Notes: generated from the sequence alone by a model not told the origin. A DNA stretch of 64,000 nt from Psychrobacillus sp042944905 (GCF_042944905.1 NZ_CP168496.1:1054001-1118000); one strand, 5' to 3'. Shown: positions 54,876 to 63,496, numbered from the stretch's first letter. Made by a program: numbers and translations.

Positions 54876-54914
54876 AAAAAAGACATGAAAATAAAAAATT
54901 TATGTCTTTTTTTT
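54876..54914 (+). terminator. Terminator after the DUF4015 gene
   Basis: Stem AAAAAAGACAT / ATGTCTTTTTT with a 15-nt AT-rich loop and T run. Confidence 0.85.
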
Positions 54915-55261
54915 ATTTTCATGAAACTTTATTTCATGGAAAACGTATTATTTAATAGAACAGTCATTTTCAATTTGTATTTTTAATTGAGAATGTTACT
55001 AATTTATTTGTAATAAGATGTTTAAAGCAGAAACGAGATGGGTATAAGATGAATAGATGAATTATTTAGCTTTTAAGTGCAAGTGTAGCTTATATTTTCT
55101 TCGGAATTGTGACAGAGTTCTTAAATAGTAAATTTTTTCTTCTAAACATATTTTAAATAACTAAAAATTGGTGTATACTTTAAAAGTAAAACATTACATT
55201 AAACTAATTATAATCTACTTTATATAACACAATGACTAATTGAAAGGAAGTGTTTTTATTG
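54915..55261. other. spx upstream region
   Basis: A 347-bp AT-rich stretch without a gene. spx promoters are expected here; TATACT (in GGTGTATACTTTAAAAG, about 55170) and TATAAT near 55210 are candidates, but neither has a good -35. Confidence 0.35.
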
Positions 55262-55657
55262 ATGGTAACATTATTTACTTCACCTAGTTGTACTTCATGT
55301 AGAAAAGCAAAAGCGTGGTTGGAAGAGCATGATATTCCATATACAGAGCGTAACATTTTTTCAGAACCACTTAGTATAAGTGAAATAAAGGAAATTTTAA
55401 GAATGACCGAAGACGGGACAGATGAAATTATATCTACTCGTTCTAAAATATTTCAAAAATTAAACGTCGATGTGGAAAGTCTTCCACTTCAACGACTATA
55501 TGAGTTAATCCAAGAATATCCAGGATTATTACGTCGACCAATTATTTTAGATGAAAAACGCCTGCAAGTAGGGTATAACGAAGATGAAATACGTAGATTT
55601 TTACCAAGAAAAGTTCGTGCTTACCAACTAATGGAAGCGCAACGTCTTGTTAACTAA
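55262..55657 (+). CDS. spx: Redox-sensing transcriptional regulator Spx
   Basis: A 131-residue ArsC-fold protein that binds the RNA polymerase alpha C-terminal domain and switches on the thiol-stress response. The redox switch CTSC lies at Cys10 and Cys13. The conserved FQKLNVDVESLPL, PGLLRRPIILDEKRLQVGYN and C-terminal RKVRAYQLMEAQRLVN (the ClpXP-recognition end) are present. ATG 55262 gives the standard N-terminus; GGAAG lies 11 bp upstream, a little far, and TTG 55259 is an alternative. Its degradation adaptor spxH is encoded 5 kb downstream. Confidence 0.97.
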   Translation: MVTLFTSPSCTSCRKAKAWLEEHDIPYTERNIFSEPLSISEIKEILRMTEDGTDEIISTRSKIFQKLNVDVESLPLQRLYELIQEYPGLLRRPIILDEKRLQVGYNEDEIRRFLPRKVRAYQLMEAQRLVN

Positions 55658-55667
55658 ATGCAAACTA

Positions 55668-55712
55668 AGCTGATTGTTTTTCAATGAAATTTGAAAAACA
55701 ATCAGCTCTTTT
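55668..55712 (+). terminator. Terminator after spx
   Basis: A perfect 17-bp stem AGCTGATTGTTTTTCAA / TTGAAAAACAATCAGCT with a 6-nt loop, then CTTTT. Confidence 0.93.
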
Positions 55713-55959
55713 AAAGGTGTTAAAATGTGTACCTTTTTTACGTGAAACGCATGATGGTCAAAGGCGATTGCCTAGATTTTATCTTGCGTTTTTTCATTTT
55801 TTACTTGCTTTATCATTCGAACTTTCTTACAATTCATATAATCGCGTTATTAATATAAAAAGGTGAGCAGGATTCCTTTTCTTTTTTTGTTAAACAACAT
55901 ACAATAGTAGTAGACATTGCAAAAGGTGAAACGGTAAGAAGCGAAAGGAGATGTGTTAA

Positions 55960-56628
55960 ATGGATATCGAGCGTATCAATGATAACACTTTCAAAGTATA
56001 CATTTCATACATCGACATTGAAGAAAGAGGCTTCAGCCGAGATGAAATTTGGTTTAACAAAGATAAGAGCGAGCAGCTTTTTTGGGAGATGATGGATGAG
56101 GTTCATGATGATGATCATTTTGAAGAGTTAGATGGTCCATTATGGATACAAGTTCATGCGATGGAAAAAGGTTTGGAAGTGATTGTCACCCGAACGGAAA
56201 TGTCCAAAGGGAACGATCGATCAGAATCAAGTTTTGAAGTGGAAGACATTACAGGTAAAATTTTCAAAAATGGCGTTTCAAATTCTATAGATCCTCATGA
56301 GTTTGAGGATTTCCCTAGCTATATGGATGATTTAGACGAGTTGCCATCGGATTATACATTTGTTTTTGACAATTTTGATGATATCCTTCCATTGGCAAAA
56401 AAATTAGCTAAAAAGAGTATACAGTCATCGCTCTATCATTATGAGAATAAATATTATTTAAATATTTATTTCAACTTTGATATGAATGAAATTGTTACTA
56501 TCTTAGATACTTTAAGCATAATATCAGAATTTGCTAACCGTACTAACAAGACGATTCATGTTATTCAAGAATACGGGAAAGAAATAATAGCAAACGATGT
56601 ATTTAACGAACTCAACAAACATTTTTAA
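55960..56628 (+). CDS. mecA: Adaptor protein MecA
   Basis: A 222-residue adaptor that delivers substrates such as ComK to ClpCP and helps ClpC assemble. The N-terminal substrate-binding domain begins MDIERINDNTFKVYISYIDI, an acidic linker lies at about 75-125, and the C-terminal ClpC-binding domain spans about 125-222 (YTFVFDNFDDILPLAKKL). RBS AAAGGAGATG precedes the ATG. The spx-mecA neighbourhood is conserved. Confidence 0.95.
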   Translation: MDIERINDNTFKVYISYIDIEERGFSRDEIWFNKDKSEQLFWEMMDEVHDDDHFEELDGPLWIQVHAMEKGLEVIVTRTEMSKGNDRSESSFEVEDITGKIFKNGVSNSIDPHEFEDFPSYMDDLDELPSDYTFVFDNFDDILPLAKKLAKKSIQSSLYHYENKYYLNIYFNFDMNEIVTILDTLSIISEFANRTNKTIHVIQEYGKEIIANDVFNELNKHF

Positions 56629-56656
56629 ACCTTCCTTAAAAAGAAGGTTTTTTTAT
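56627..56656 (+). terminator. Terminator after mecA
   Basis: Stem AAACCTTC / GAAGGTTT with an AAAAA-containing loop and T7; its 5-prime edge touches the mecA stop. Confidence 0.88.
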
Positions 56657-56743
56657 TTTCGAAAAAAACATATTTTCTTTTTGTGTTTTCAACTAAATTC
56701 ACTTGCTTTTTAGTCAGAAAGTTCGTACATTTAAAGAGAGGAG

Positions 56744-57898
56744 GTGTTAACAATCTTAACGGCGGTTACGAAGCGTGGTCATCTTTTTATCCCTGCGAGG
56801 TATTCCACAGAACGACTTACGGAAATAAAAAATAGTACGACTTTTCTATGTATACAGTGCCAGGAAGAGGTCATTTTAAAAAATGGGATGATTAATATTC
56901 CACATTTTGCTCATAAAAGAAAATCTGAATGTTCCTATTCATTTTCAGAAGGCGAAACGGAAGATCATCTTATTGGAAAACTTCAGCTGTACGATCTTTT
57001 TAAGCGTCTTTACGTACAAGCTCAATTAGAGCCGTTCCTACCATCCATTAAACAGCGACCAGACATATTAATAAGTTGGAAAGAAACCATGTTTGCTATT
57101 GAATTTCAATGTAGCCAAATTTCATCTTTTGTCATAAATGAGCGCTCAAAAGGATATCAAGGTCAAACCATACTCCCAATATGGATATTAAGAACACCAC
57201 TTAGTCATGAGTTTCCCGCTCATGAGATAGGAATTATGAAATTATCTGCATTTAGGCAACAATTTTTCACCTCAAATCCCACATTTGGTAAAACAATTAT
57301 CACTTATTGTCCACAAACAAAGTATTTTCACTATATTTCTAATACCCTGCATATTCGTGCAAACACCTTCATTATAAAGAGGAAAAAACTATCAGTAGAC
57401 AATCAAACATGGCCATTTGCCCTAGTTAAACGTATTTCAAAAATAGAATATGAAACATACTTAAAAATCTATCGTTTTCAGCGTTTTAGGCATTTAGAAA
57501 ATATGTATTTCCATAATAAAAAAGGGATACAATCAGCTTTTTTACGAGTATGTTATAGATGGCAAGTATATCCTAAAAAGCTACCATCGTTTATTGGGAT
57601 TCCAACTTCACATGCAGAGGCATTTCATGTTCATGCAGTAGAATGGCAAATCCAGTTGATTGATTATTTGAATTCCATTAATGTTCCTATCCATCAAGTT
57701 ACAGACGCACATTGTGAGTCATTTCTTTATGCTCGTTCAATTGGACCAGCTGCTAAAGGTAAAAAGTTAAAAGCGGTACAAGTGTATATTCATCTTTTAC
57801 AATCATGTGTTATTAAGTCTGATTCAGTGGTATATTTGTCCAAAATGAACTTTTCTAAAATGAATGAGTTATTATATCGGGATTTTCTTGCAAATTGA
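56744..57898 (+). CDS. coiA: Competence protein CoiA
   Basis: A 384-residue CoiA family protein, needed for natural transformation and recombination of incoming DNA. The N-terminal zinc-finger-like CIQCQEEVILKNGMINIPHFAHKRKSEC leads into a nuclease-like core (RPDILISWKETMFAIEFQCSQIS, an endonuclease-type D/E-x-Q pattern). The start is uncertain: GTG 56744 lies inside the strong GGAGG sequence, and the codon best spaced from it is ATC at 56753. Directly upstream of pepF, as in B. subtilis. Confidence 0.9.
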   Translation: MLTILTAVTKRGHLFIPARYSTERLTEIKNSTTFLCIQCQEEVILKNGMINIPHFAHKRKSECSYSFSEGETEDHLIGKLQLYDLFKRLYVQAQLEPFLPSIKQRPDILISWKETMFAIEFQCSQISSFVINERSKGYQGQTILPIWILRTPLSHEFPAHEIGIMKLSAFRQQFFTSNPTFGKTIITYCPQTKYFHYISNTLHIRANTFIIKRKKLSVDNQTWPFALVKRISKIEYETYLKIYRFQRFRHLENMYFHNKKGIQSAFLRVCYRWQVYPKKLPSFIGIPTSHAEAFHVHAVEWQIQLIDYLNSINVPIHQVTDAHCESFLYARSIGPAAKGKKLKAVQVYIHLLQSCVIKSDSVVYLSKMNFSKMNELLYRDFLAN

Positions 57899-57960
57899 TT
57901 AGAAAATTGAGAAAATAGAAAGTGATTCGAATTTCGAAGCAAATGGAAGGGGAGTTTATT

Positions 57961-59781
57961 TTGACAACAGACACAAAGAACAAAATATTAACTAGAGAAG
58001 AAGTAGAGCAACATTTAACATGGAAATTAGAAGATATTTTCGCTTCTAATGATGTATGGGAGAAAGAATTTAAGGAATTATCAGCATTATCTCAAGAAGC
58101 TGCTTCTTTTAAAGGAACAGTCGATAATGGTGCGGATGCTTTATTAGCTGTTTTAACATATCGAGATGAACTAACTGGACGTTTACGTAAGTTGTATTCA
58201 TATGCACATATGCGCCATGACCAAGATACTGCTAACAGCGTGTATCAGGCAATGGAGAGTCGTATTAAATCGCTTTATGTGAAGGTTTCAACGGAATTAT
58301 CTTTTCTTGTACCTGAAATACTTTCCGTTGATGAGGCTATCATTACTGGGTATTTAACGAAGAATGAAGACTTAAAAGTATACAGTCAACTACTTGAAGA
58401 GATCAATAAAGAACGTCCCCATGTTCTTTCACAAGAAAAGGAAGCATTGCTTGCACAGTTTTCGGAAATTGCAGGGGCATCTTCGGATACGTTCGGTAAG
58501 CTAAACAACGCAGACTTAGAATTTCCATTTATTAAAGACGAAGAAGGAAATGAAGTACAAATGACGCACGGAAGATATTCTCGATTTTTAGAAAGTGAAG
58601 ATCGTCGAGTACGCGAAGATGCATTTAAAGCGGTGTATGATACCTATGGAAAGTTCCGTAATACATTTGCATCCACTTTAGCAGGAAACGTAAAAGGTGA
58701 CAATTTAATTGCTAAAATTCGTAACTATGCATCTGCTCGCGAAGCTGCGATGTCCAATAATCATATTCCAGAAAGTGTCTATGATAATTTAGTAGAAACT
58801 ATCAATAAAAACATTCATTTACTTCATAGATACGTAGGCTTACGTAAAAAAGTGTTAGGTCTTGAGGAGCTTCATATGTGGGATTTATTGACACCACTTG
58901 TTAAAGAAGTAGATATGGAATTTACTTATGAACAAGCTTGTGAAATAATGCTTAACAGCTTTGAACCACTTGGTGAAGAGTATGTAGCAATTGTGAAAAA
59001 AGGTTTGGAAGATCGCTGGGTAGATGTTGTGGAAACAAAAGGGAAGCGTTCAGGAGCATATTCATCTGGATCCTATGGAACAAACCCATATATTTTAATG
59101 AACTGGCAAAATAATATGGATAATCTTTTCACACTTGCACATGAATTTGGCCATAGTCTTCATAGTTATTACACCTGTGCAAATCAACCATATGTTTATG
59201 GGAATTATTCCATTTTCGTAGCAGAAGTAGCTTCAACTTGTAACGAAGCATTACTAAATGATTATTTATTAAAAACGATTGAAGATCCGAAAAAACGCAT
59301 TTACTTATTAAATCATTGGTTGGAAGGTTTCAAAGGTACTATTTTCCGCCAAACTATGTTTGCAGAGTTCGAGCATATCATTCATCAACTTGATCAAGAT
59401 GGGGAAGCCTTGACTTCAGATAAATTAACAGAGGAGTATTATAAGTTATGTAAAAAATACTTCGGTGATGAAGTCGTCATTGACGAGCAAATTGGATTAG
59501 AATGGGCAAGAATCCCACATTTCTATTACAATTACTATGTTTATCAATATGCAACTGGCCTAAGTGCTGCAACTGCACTTAGCAATCAAATCCTAACTGA
59601 GGGTAAACCAGCAGTAGATCGTTATATTAATGAATTCCTAAAAGCTGGCTGCTCAGATTATCCAATTGAAGTACTGAAAAAAGCAGGAGTTGATATGAAT
59701 ACTGCTGCTCCAATAGAAGAAGCATGTCGTGTCTTTGAAGAAAAACTAAATGAACTAGAACAATTACTTTTAGGTGAATAA
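57961..59781 (+). CDS. pepF: Oligoendopeptidase F
   Basis: A 606-residue M3 metallopeptidase that cleaves peptides of about 7-17 residues in the cytoplasm. The zinc motif HEFGHSLH lies near residue 395, with the third ligand Glu in VAEVASTCNEALL. Start TTG 57961 has GGAAGGGGAG 8 bp upstream; the earlier GTG at 57922 adds 13 residues without an RBS. It may process peptides imported by App/Opp. Confidence 0.95.
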   Translation: MTTDTKNKILTREEVEQHLTWKLEDIFASNDVWEKEFKELSALSQEAASFKGTVDNGADALLAVLTYRDELTGRLRKLYSYAHMRHDQDTANSVYQAMESRIKSLYVKVSTELSFLVPEILSVDEAIITGYLTKNEDLKVYSQLLEEINKERPHVLSQEKEALLAQFSEIAGASSDTFGKLNNADLEFPFIKDEEGNEVQMTHGRYSRFLESEDRRVREDAFKAVYDTYGKFRNTFASTLAGNVKGDNLIAKIRNYASAREAAMSNNHIPESVYDNLVETINKNIHLLHRYVGLRKKVLGLEELHMWDLLTPLVKEVDMEFTYEQACEIMLNSFEPLGEEYVAIVKKGLEDRWVDVVETKGKRSGAYSSGSYGTNPYILMNWQNNMDNLFTLAHEFGHSLHSYYTCANQPYVYGNYSIFVAEVASTCNEALLNDYLLKTIEDPKKRIYLLNHWLEGFKGTIFRQTMFAEFEHIIHQLDQDGEALTSDKLTEEYYKLCKKYFGDEVVIDEQIGLEWARIPHFYYNYYVYQYATGLSAATALSNQILTEGKPAVDRYINEFLKAGCSDYPIEVLKKAGVDMNTAAPIEEACRVFEEKLNELEQLLLGE

Positions 59782-59785
59782 TGGC

Positions 59786-59814
59786 GAAGGTCTGGCATTT
59801 GCCAGACTTTTTCT
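59786..59814 (+). terminator. Terminator after pepF
   Basis: Stem GGTCTGGC / GCCAGACT with loop ATTT and T5. Confidence 0.88.
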
Positions 59815-59890
59815 ATTGTTGGAACGAATGTAATTAGTAGAAGTTAGAAGTCTTATGTATGACGATATTGTGAAATGAGTATCTAATATA

Positions 59891-59919
59891 TTGTATTTAT
59901 TAAACAGTCATGTTAAAGT
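59891..59919 (+). promoter_or_regulatory. Promoter of the roxS sRNA
   Basis: TTGTAT (59891-59896), 17 bp, TAAAGT (59914-59919) with an extended TGT in front. Predicted start near 59926. Confidence 0.72.
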
Positions 59920-59924
59920 AAGAG

Positions 59925-59940
59925 TGTGAAATAAATCACA
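59925..59940 (+). promoter_or_regulatory. Rex-type (or Fnr-type) operator at the roxS start
   Basis: TGTGAAATAAATCACA is close to the Rex palindrome TGTGAA-N4-TTCACA and also fits the Fnr pattern TGTGA-N6-TCACA. It overlaps the predicted start, a repressor position, and Rex is the known repressor of roxS in B. subtilis. Confidence 0.75.
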
Positions 59941-60040
59941 AGATAACATACACCCCTTTGTTTGAACGTGAACATTTCTCCCATCCCCTTTGTAAAAAGA
60001 AAATGCCCCTTTCCTCAATCGGAGGAAGGGGTATTTTTTT
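59926..60040 (+). ncRNA. roxS: Redox small RNA RoxS (RsaE)
   Basis: A predicted transcript of about 115 nt from the promoter above to a strong terminator (AAATGCCCCTTTCCTC / GGAGGAAGGGGTAT, T8 at 60001-60041). It holds the C-rich seed motifs CACCCCTTTGTTTGAACGTG (59951-59970) and TCTCCCATCCCCTTTG (59978-59993), as remembered from RoxS of B. subtilis and RsaE of Staphylococcus. These pair with Shine-Dalgarno regions of central-metabolism mRNAs when NADH/nitric-oxide signals change. The length equals B. subtilis RoxS. Confidence 0.88.
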
Positions 60041-60118
60041 TATTAAAAGATTAGAAAGTATCTGGATTATCGTCCTGCGAAACTAGTGTTCATAGGATTG
60101 TAAAGAATTAAATAATAC

Positions 60119-60246
60119 CGCAGATTTCCGTTTCAGGTGTACGCCTTCCACGGGGTGAGCGATGAGCCATCACCGCTGCTCACGCAGTTCATCCTTGTGA
60201 TGGCTCATCTGTCTCACTCATCCCGGCCACCTTTCACTACAATCCA
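60119..60246 (+). repeat. GC-rich palindromic interspersed element, copy 3
   Basis: GATTTCCGTTTCAGG, ACGCCTTCCACGGGG, GCGATGAGCC, CACCGCTGC and GATGGCTCATC follow the same order as copies 1 and 2 at 35.5-36.1 kb, but its end is more diverged. Confidence 0.68.
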
Positions 60247-60399
60247 TTAAGTGAGTAGCACCTAACAAGAAGATTTAGCCCAGCTATCAATAAGAGGATA
60301 GAATTAGTTTAAGTAAACGAAGTGATCATGCCATCCCGTAATCGTTGTTGAAGTAGAGATTCTTTTGCTTATCTAATAATTATACAGCTACAACGCTTG

Positions 60400-60535
60400 T
60401 TTATTAGAGCGGTTTCCGCCGATACGAGAGCGTTCACTGCTTATGCGAGAGCACTACACAAAAATTCTCCTGGTAATAATGCATCGGGTCTGGTTATAAG
60501 CAATTGGTCTCGGTTATGGACTAATTGGTCTAGAA
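60400..60535 (+). repeat. 21/19-bp periodic array (locus 8)
   Basis: Cores related to GAGAGC begin at 60405, 60426 and 60447 (21 bp apart). A second core GGTCT begins at 60487, 60506 and 60527 (19 and 21 bp). The jump between the two core types is 40 bp, i.e. 21+19. Confidence 0.65.
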
Positions 60536-60581
60536 CAGACATTTAATGTAAATAGATAATTGTTTATTAATCTAGTAATAG

Positions 60582-60617
60582 AAAAGCAGCCTAATTTACG
60601 AGAATTAGGCTGCTTTT
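60582..60617 (-). terminator. Terminator of the yjbI-spxH operon
   Basis: A perfect 15-bp stem AAAAGCAGCCTAATT / AATTAGGCTGCTTTT with a 6-nt loop, just after the spxH stop. Confidence 0.87.
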
Positions 60618-60619
60618 AT

Positions 60620-61435
60620 TTATTTTAATCGCCATAAAATGGTGTCTTGTAAAACGATTTTTTCTACTTCTTGAAGTAAAAGACGTTTTTTCAATTCACG
60701 TTCTGCCTGTTGTTCAGAAATATTATAATAGCAAGCTATTTCACTAGTAGTTAATGAATGAAAACGGTAAAATAATTTTTCTAGAGTTGGAGGTTGTTGT
60801 TTTTGTGGTTCTTCATAAAGCATTTCTTGTAAAATTTGAACATATATTTCATATGGATAAATGCCGGATACTTTAATACCTTCGTCTTCAATATTTTCGT
60901 TAAAGAAAACGATACTTGGAAAAGAGGTTACTTGCATTTCGCTAGTTATGGATAAATCATTTTGGAAAGAACGCGCACATTCCTTCGATTGGAAGTCAAT
61001 CGTGAATTCACCAACATCAATATTGACTTCTTTCGCAAGATCTTGTAGTACAGAAAAAGAGGTTACATTTTTTGTTTTCAAAAAAAGATGTTCTTGTATT
61101 TTATTGAAAAAACGAAGAGCAGCTCTTTTTCCCTGAAACTCTGCAGCTTTTACTGCAATAGAAGGCAGTACTGGGTGTTCTAAATCGGAAAAGTCACACT
61201 TACTTTTTAAAATCTGTTCATTTTGCTTATTGCAAACGGAATTCAACTTATTTAGTTGCGTACTAAGTACGGTGCGAATGGTAAAATACTGTCCATACTC
61301 CACTTGCAATTTCCGAATGATTGGTTGCAAATCCCAGCAGGCTGAACAAAGTGGATCAAGAAAAATATACATTTCAATTGGCTTGTTCAAGAAGGAAGGA
61401 GCAATCGTTTCAGACGGAATTTGAATTCTTGTCAC
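60620..61435 (-). CDS. spxH: ClpXP adaptor SpxH (YjbH, DsbA-like fold)
   Basis: A 271-residue thioredoxin/DsbA-fold protein that presents Spx to ClpXP for degradation and aggregates under disulfide stress. The N-terminal FLDPLCSACWDLQPIIRK holds the CXXC motif, ligand of the zinc/redox site. The C-terminal part contains an HTH-like helical segment (TTSEIACYYNISEQQAERE). It overlaps the globin gene by 4 bp. Its substrate Spx is encoded 5 kb away. Confidence 0.93.
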   Translation of the reverse strand: MTRIQIPSETIAPSFLNKPIEMYIFLDPLCSACWDLQPIIRKLQVEYGQYFTIRTVLSTQLNKLNSVCNKQNEQILKSKCDFSDLEHPVLPSIAVKAAEFQGKRAALRFFNKIQEHLFLKTKNVTSFSVLQDLAKEVNIDVGEFTIDFQSKECARSFQNDLSITSEMQVTSFPSIVFFNENIEDEGIKVSGIYPYEIYVQILQEMLYEEPQKQQPPTLEKLFYRFHSLTTSEIACYYNISEQQAERELKKRLLLQEVEKIVLQDTILWRLK

Positions 61436-61830
61436 ATTTTTTCCTCCTCATGATTCATTTCATTGACCATGTGGTTGGCAGTAAGTTCAAGTCTTCTATA
61501 AAAATCACGACGGAATTTGCCTTCAAGACCTACTTTATCCATCGCATCACTCATGCAAGCAAGCCATGCTTCGGCGCGTTGTGGAGTGATCGGAAATGGA
61601 TTATGGCGCATCTTCATCATTGGATGTCCGTGTTCTTCTGTATATAAATTAGGTCCCCCTAAATATTGAGTTAAAAATTGTTTTTGCTTTCGTGCTGTTT
61701 CCGTTAAATCATCTGGAAAGATTGGCTTAAGCTTAGGGTGGTTTGCTACATTTCCATAAAATGTATCGACTAACTGTGATAATTTATCTGCACCGATTTC
61801 ATCGTAAGGAAGTTTTGGGTTTTCTGTCAT
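61432..61830 (-). CDS. yjbI: Truncated haemoglobin YjbI (group II)
   Basis: A 132-residue trHbO. The proximal His lies in MKMRHNPFPI, the group II Trp G8 is in AEAWLACM, and B10/CD1 aromatics are in LVDTFYGNVANHP. It handles oxygen, nitric oxide or peroxide; in B. subtilis it protects proteins from hypochlorite/peroxide damage. RBS AAAGGAGT precedes the ATG. Translationally coupled to spxH. Confidence 0.94.
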   Translation of the reverse strand: MTENPKLPYDEIGADKLSQLVDTFYGNVANHPKLKPIFPDDLTETARKQKQFLTQYLGGPNLYTEEHGHPMMKMRHNPFPITPQRAEAWLACMSDAMDKVGLEGKFRRDFYRRLELTANHMVNEMNHEEEKM

Positions 61831-62002
61831 TTTCGATACTCCTTTGCTTTGCTCTATTTACATTCTATCAATCAGCTACAAATATCTCAAACAATTAGAC
61901 TGTATTGTATGTGTCAAGTTTTTCTCGACATAGTATTAACACCAGTATTTTAAGCACTCTCTATCTGTACACTTATTAAGCTACCGCGCTAACGCTTGCT
62001 GG

Positions 62003-62056
62003 CCTAGATATATTTGTCACGTTCTAAAAACCAAGAACCTGACAAATACATCTAGG
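62003..62056. repeat. Hairpin abutting the left end of the IS element
   Basis: Two 23-nt arms (62003-62025 and 62034-62056) pair with two mismatches around AAAAACCA. The inner arm includes the IS inverted repeat CAAATACATCTAG; the outer arm has the orientation of the right IS end. Confidence 0.7.
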
Positions 62057-63496
62057 GTACTATCTAAAGCTTTTTACTAGTTGTCCAATTGCTGTTGAAT
62101 GCGCAATATACAAGCTAATAGAACCCTGTTTGGCGCCGATGGATGGTCTAGTGGGATTACGGAGTATCTCGGACATACGAACTACCTTTTTCACTTCTCG
62201 TTGCTGTCTTTCACTTCTACGCTGATGGTGCAGATACACATCACGTAATGTCCCATTTAACATGCCTTGTTTCACTTTTACCATGGCTTCTCCACCTTCT
62301 TGACTCCAATGCATTCCTCTTTTTTTCATACGAAAGGAAATATGCCGTTGATTCGATTCCATTGCACCAAGGCTTCTCGCATCCTTTGGTGAGTTCTCCA
62401 CTTTCTCACGCCAGTCAAAAATACGATCCCAGTTATTCTGAATGTAAGAGCGAAACACGTTTACTTTTTCTATTTTTTTCGGGTCTTCTAGCGTGCTTTC
62501 ATACGTATCTAACCATAACGTAAAGTCCTTCAACTCATGAGCCTTCATAGCCTTCCGAATGCCATTCTTATAGTCACTTTTTCCTCCACTTAATGCACGA
62601 TTCAATGCTTGCGCAATATGATACTTGTCTAATTGATTTAACACGGGAAACCGTGATTGGGAAAAGGCTTCTTGAAACTTCTCGGATGTATATCCCAATC
62701 CTCCATCACTGTTTGTAATAACGCAGGCATTTTCCAACGAATAATGATGGGCACTGAACGCTTGGACTTCCCCCCAAAACTTAGTAGTGGGCTGTGTTGT
62801 CATAATGACTTTTGGTTCACGTAAGGATACTCTTTTTCCGTTTTTATCCCAGCCCTCATGTACAATCGCATGACGCACTTCCAAACTTTTTTTCTTCTCG
62901 GTTCCTCGAACAAATACACCATCTGCTTCCGCATAGAAGAAGTCCACTTTTTTTCCCTCTGGAAGGGAAGCTGCCTCTTCTAATTCCGCTACCATTTCTT
63001 CATCTGCCTGTGCTTGTGCCATCCCTACCCGCTTCACGATACTTCCTACAGTCGTATGGCTAACCTCTACAGCGGTCCACTCTTTCAGCACACGTGCAGC
63101 CTCACGATACGTATTTTCACTTGCCAATTCTGCCACTTTCACTTCTACCAAAGAACTCTGCCGTTGGTGTCTTCTTAAGCCCAACCACTCATCCAAAGGG
63201 TAATGATTATCCCCTTTTTTATCCGCCATAAGTGTATGACGGAAACGAACAGATCCAAAGGTGAATTGAACTGTTTTCCAGTCATCTCTCTTCACCGTCC
63301 AACCTAGTTCTTGTTTTTGTTCTTTTATAACCTGATTTATCTTGGTGAAAACGTCCCCCAAAAGAGAAGCAAACACTTGGTACATATATAGTTGGATACT
63401 TTCTTCCATCTCGATTAGATTATCAGTATCCTTTATTATTTGGTAGACTTTTGATATAATGGATTCCATAAGAAGGCCTCTTTCTAGATGTATTTG
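62043..63496 (-). mobile_element. Insertion sequence of the ISLre2/UPF0236 type
   Basis: A 1454-bp segment with inverted repeat cores CAAATACATCTAG (62043-62055) and CTAGATGTATTTG (63484-63496) bracketing one intact transposase. It is inserted between yjbI and cwlQ, which are adjacent in B. subtilis. Exact ends and target duplication could not be fixed. Confidence 0.75.
62060..63469 (-). CDS. ISLre2 family (UPF0236) transposase
   Basis: A 469-residue protein with the family features RRHQRQSSLVEVKVAELA, TYREAARVLKEWTAVEVSHT, DFFYAEADGVFVRG, ITNSDGGLGYTSEKF and LGAMESNQRHISFRMKKRGM, where acidic catalytic residues are expected. The frame is intact, so the element may be active. The ATG lies 7 bp from GAGG. 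The stop lies just inside the inverted repeat. Confidence 0.9.
   Translation of the reverse strand: MESIISKVYQIIKDTDNLIEMEESIQLYMYQVFASLLGDVFTKINQVIKEQKQELGWTVKRDDWKTVQFTFGSVRFRHTLMADKKGDNHYPLDEWLGLRRHQRQSSLVEVKVAELASENTYREAARVLKEWTAVEVSHTTVGSIVKRVGMAQAQADEEMVAELEEAASLPEGKKVDFFYAEADGVFVRGTEKKKSLEVRHAIVHEGWDKNGKRVSLREPKVIMTTQPTTKFWGEVQAFSAHHYSLENACVITNSDGGLGYTSEKFQEAFSQSRFPVLNQLDKYHIAQALNRALSGGKSDYKNGIRKAMKAHELKDFTLWLDTYESTLEDPKKIEKVNVFRSYIQNNWDRIFDWREKVENSPKDARSLGAMESNQRHISFRMKKRGMHWSQEGGEAMVKVKQGMLNGTLRDVYLHHQRRSERQQREVKKVVRMSEILRNPTRPSIGAKQGSISLYIAHSTAIGQLVKSFR

Noticed and set aside
55684..55866. 60-residue ORF after spx
   Set aside because: It begins within the spx terminator stem and lacks an RBS; composition is not protein-like.
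59925..59940. Fnr box as the sole reading of the palindrome
   Set aside because: Its position on the roxS start and the known biology of roxS favour Rex; Fnr binding is kept only as an alternative.
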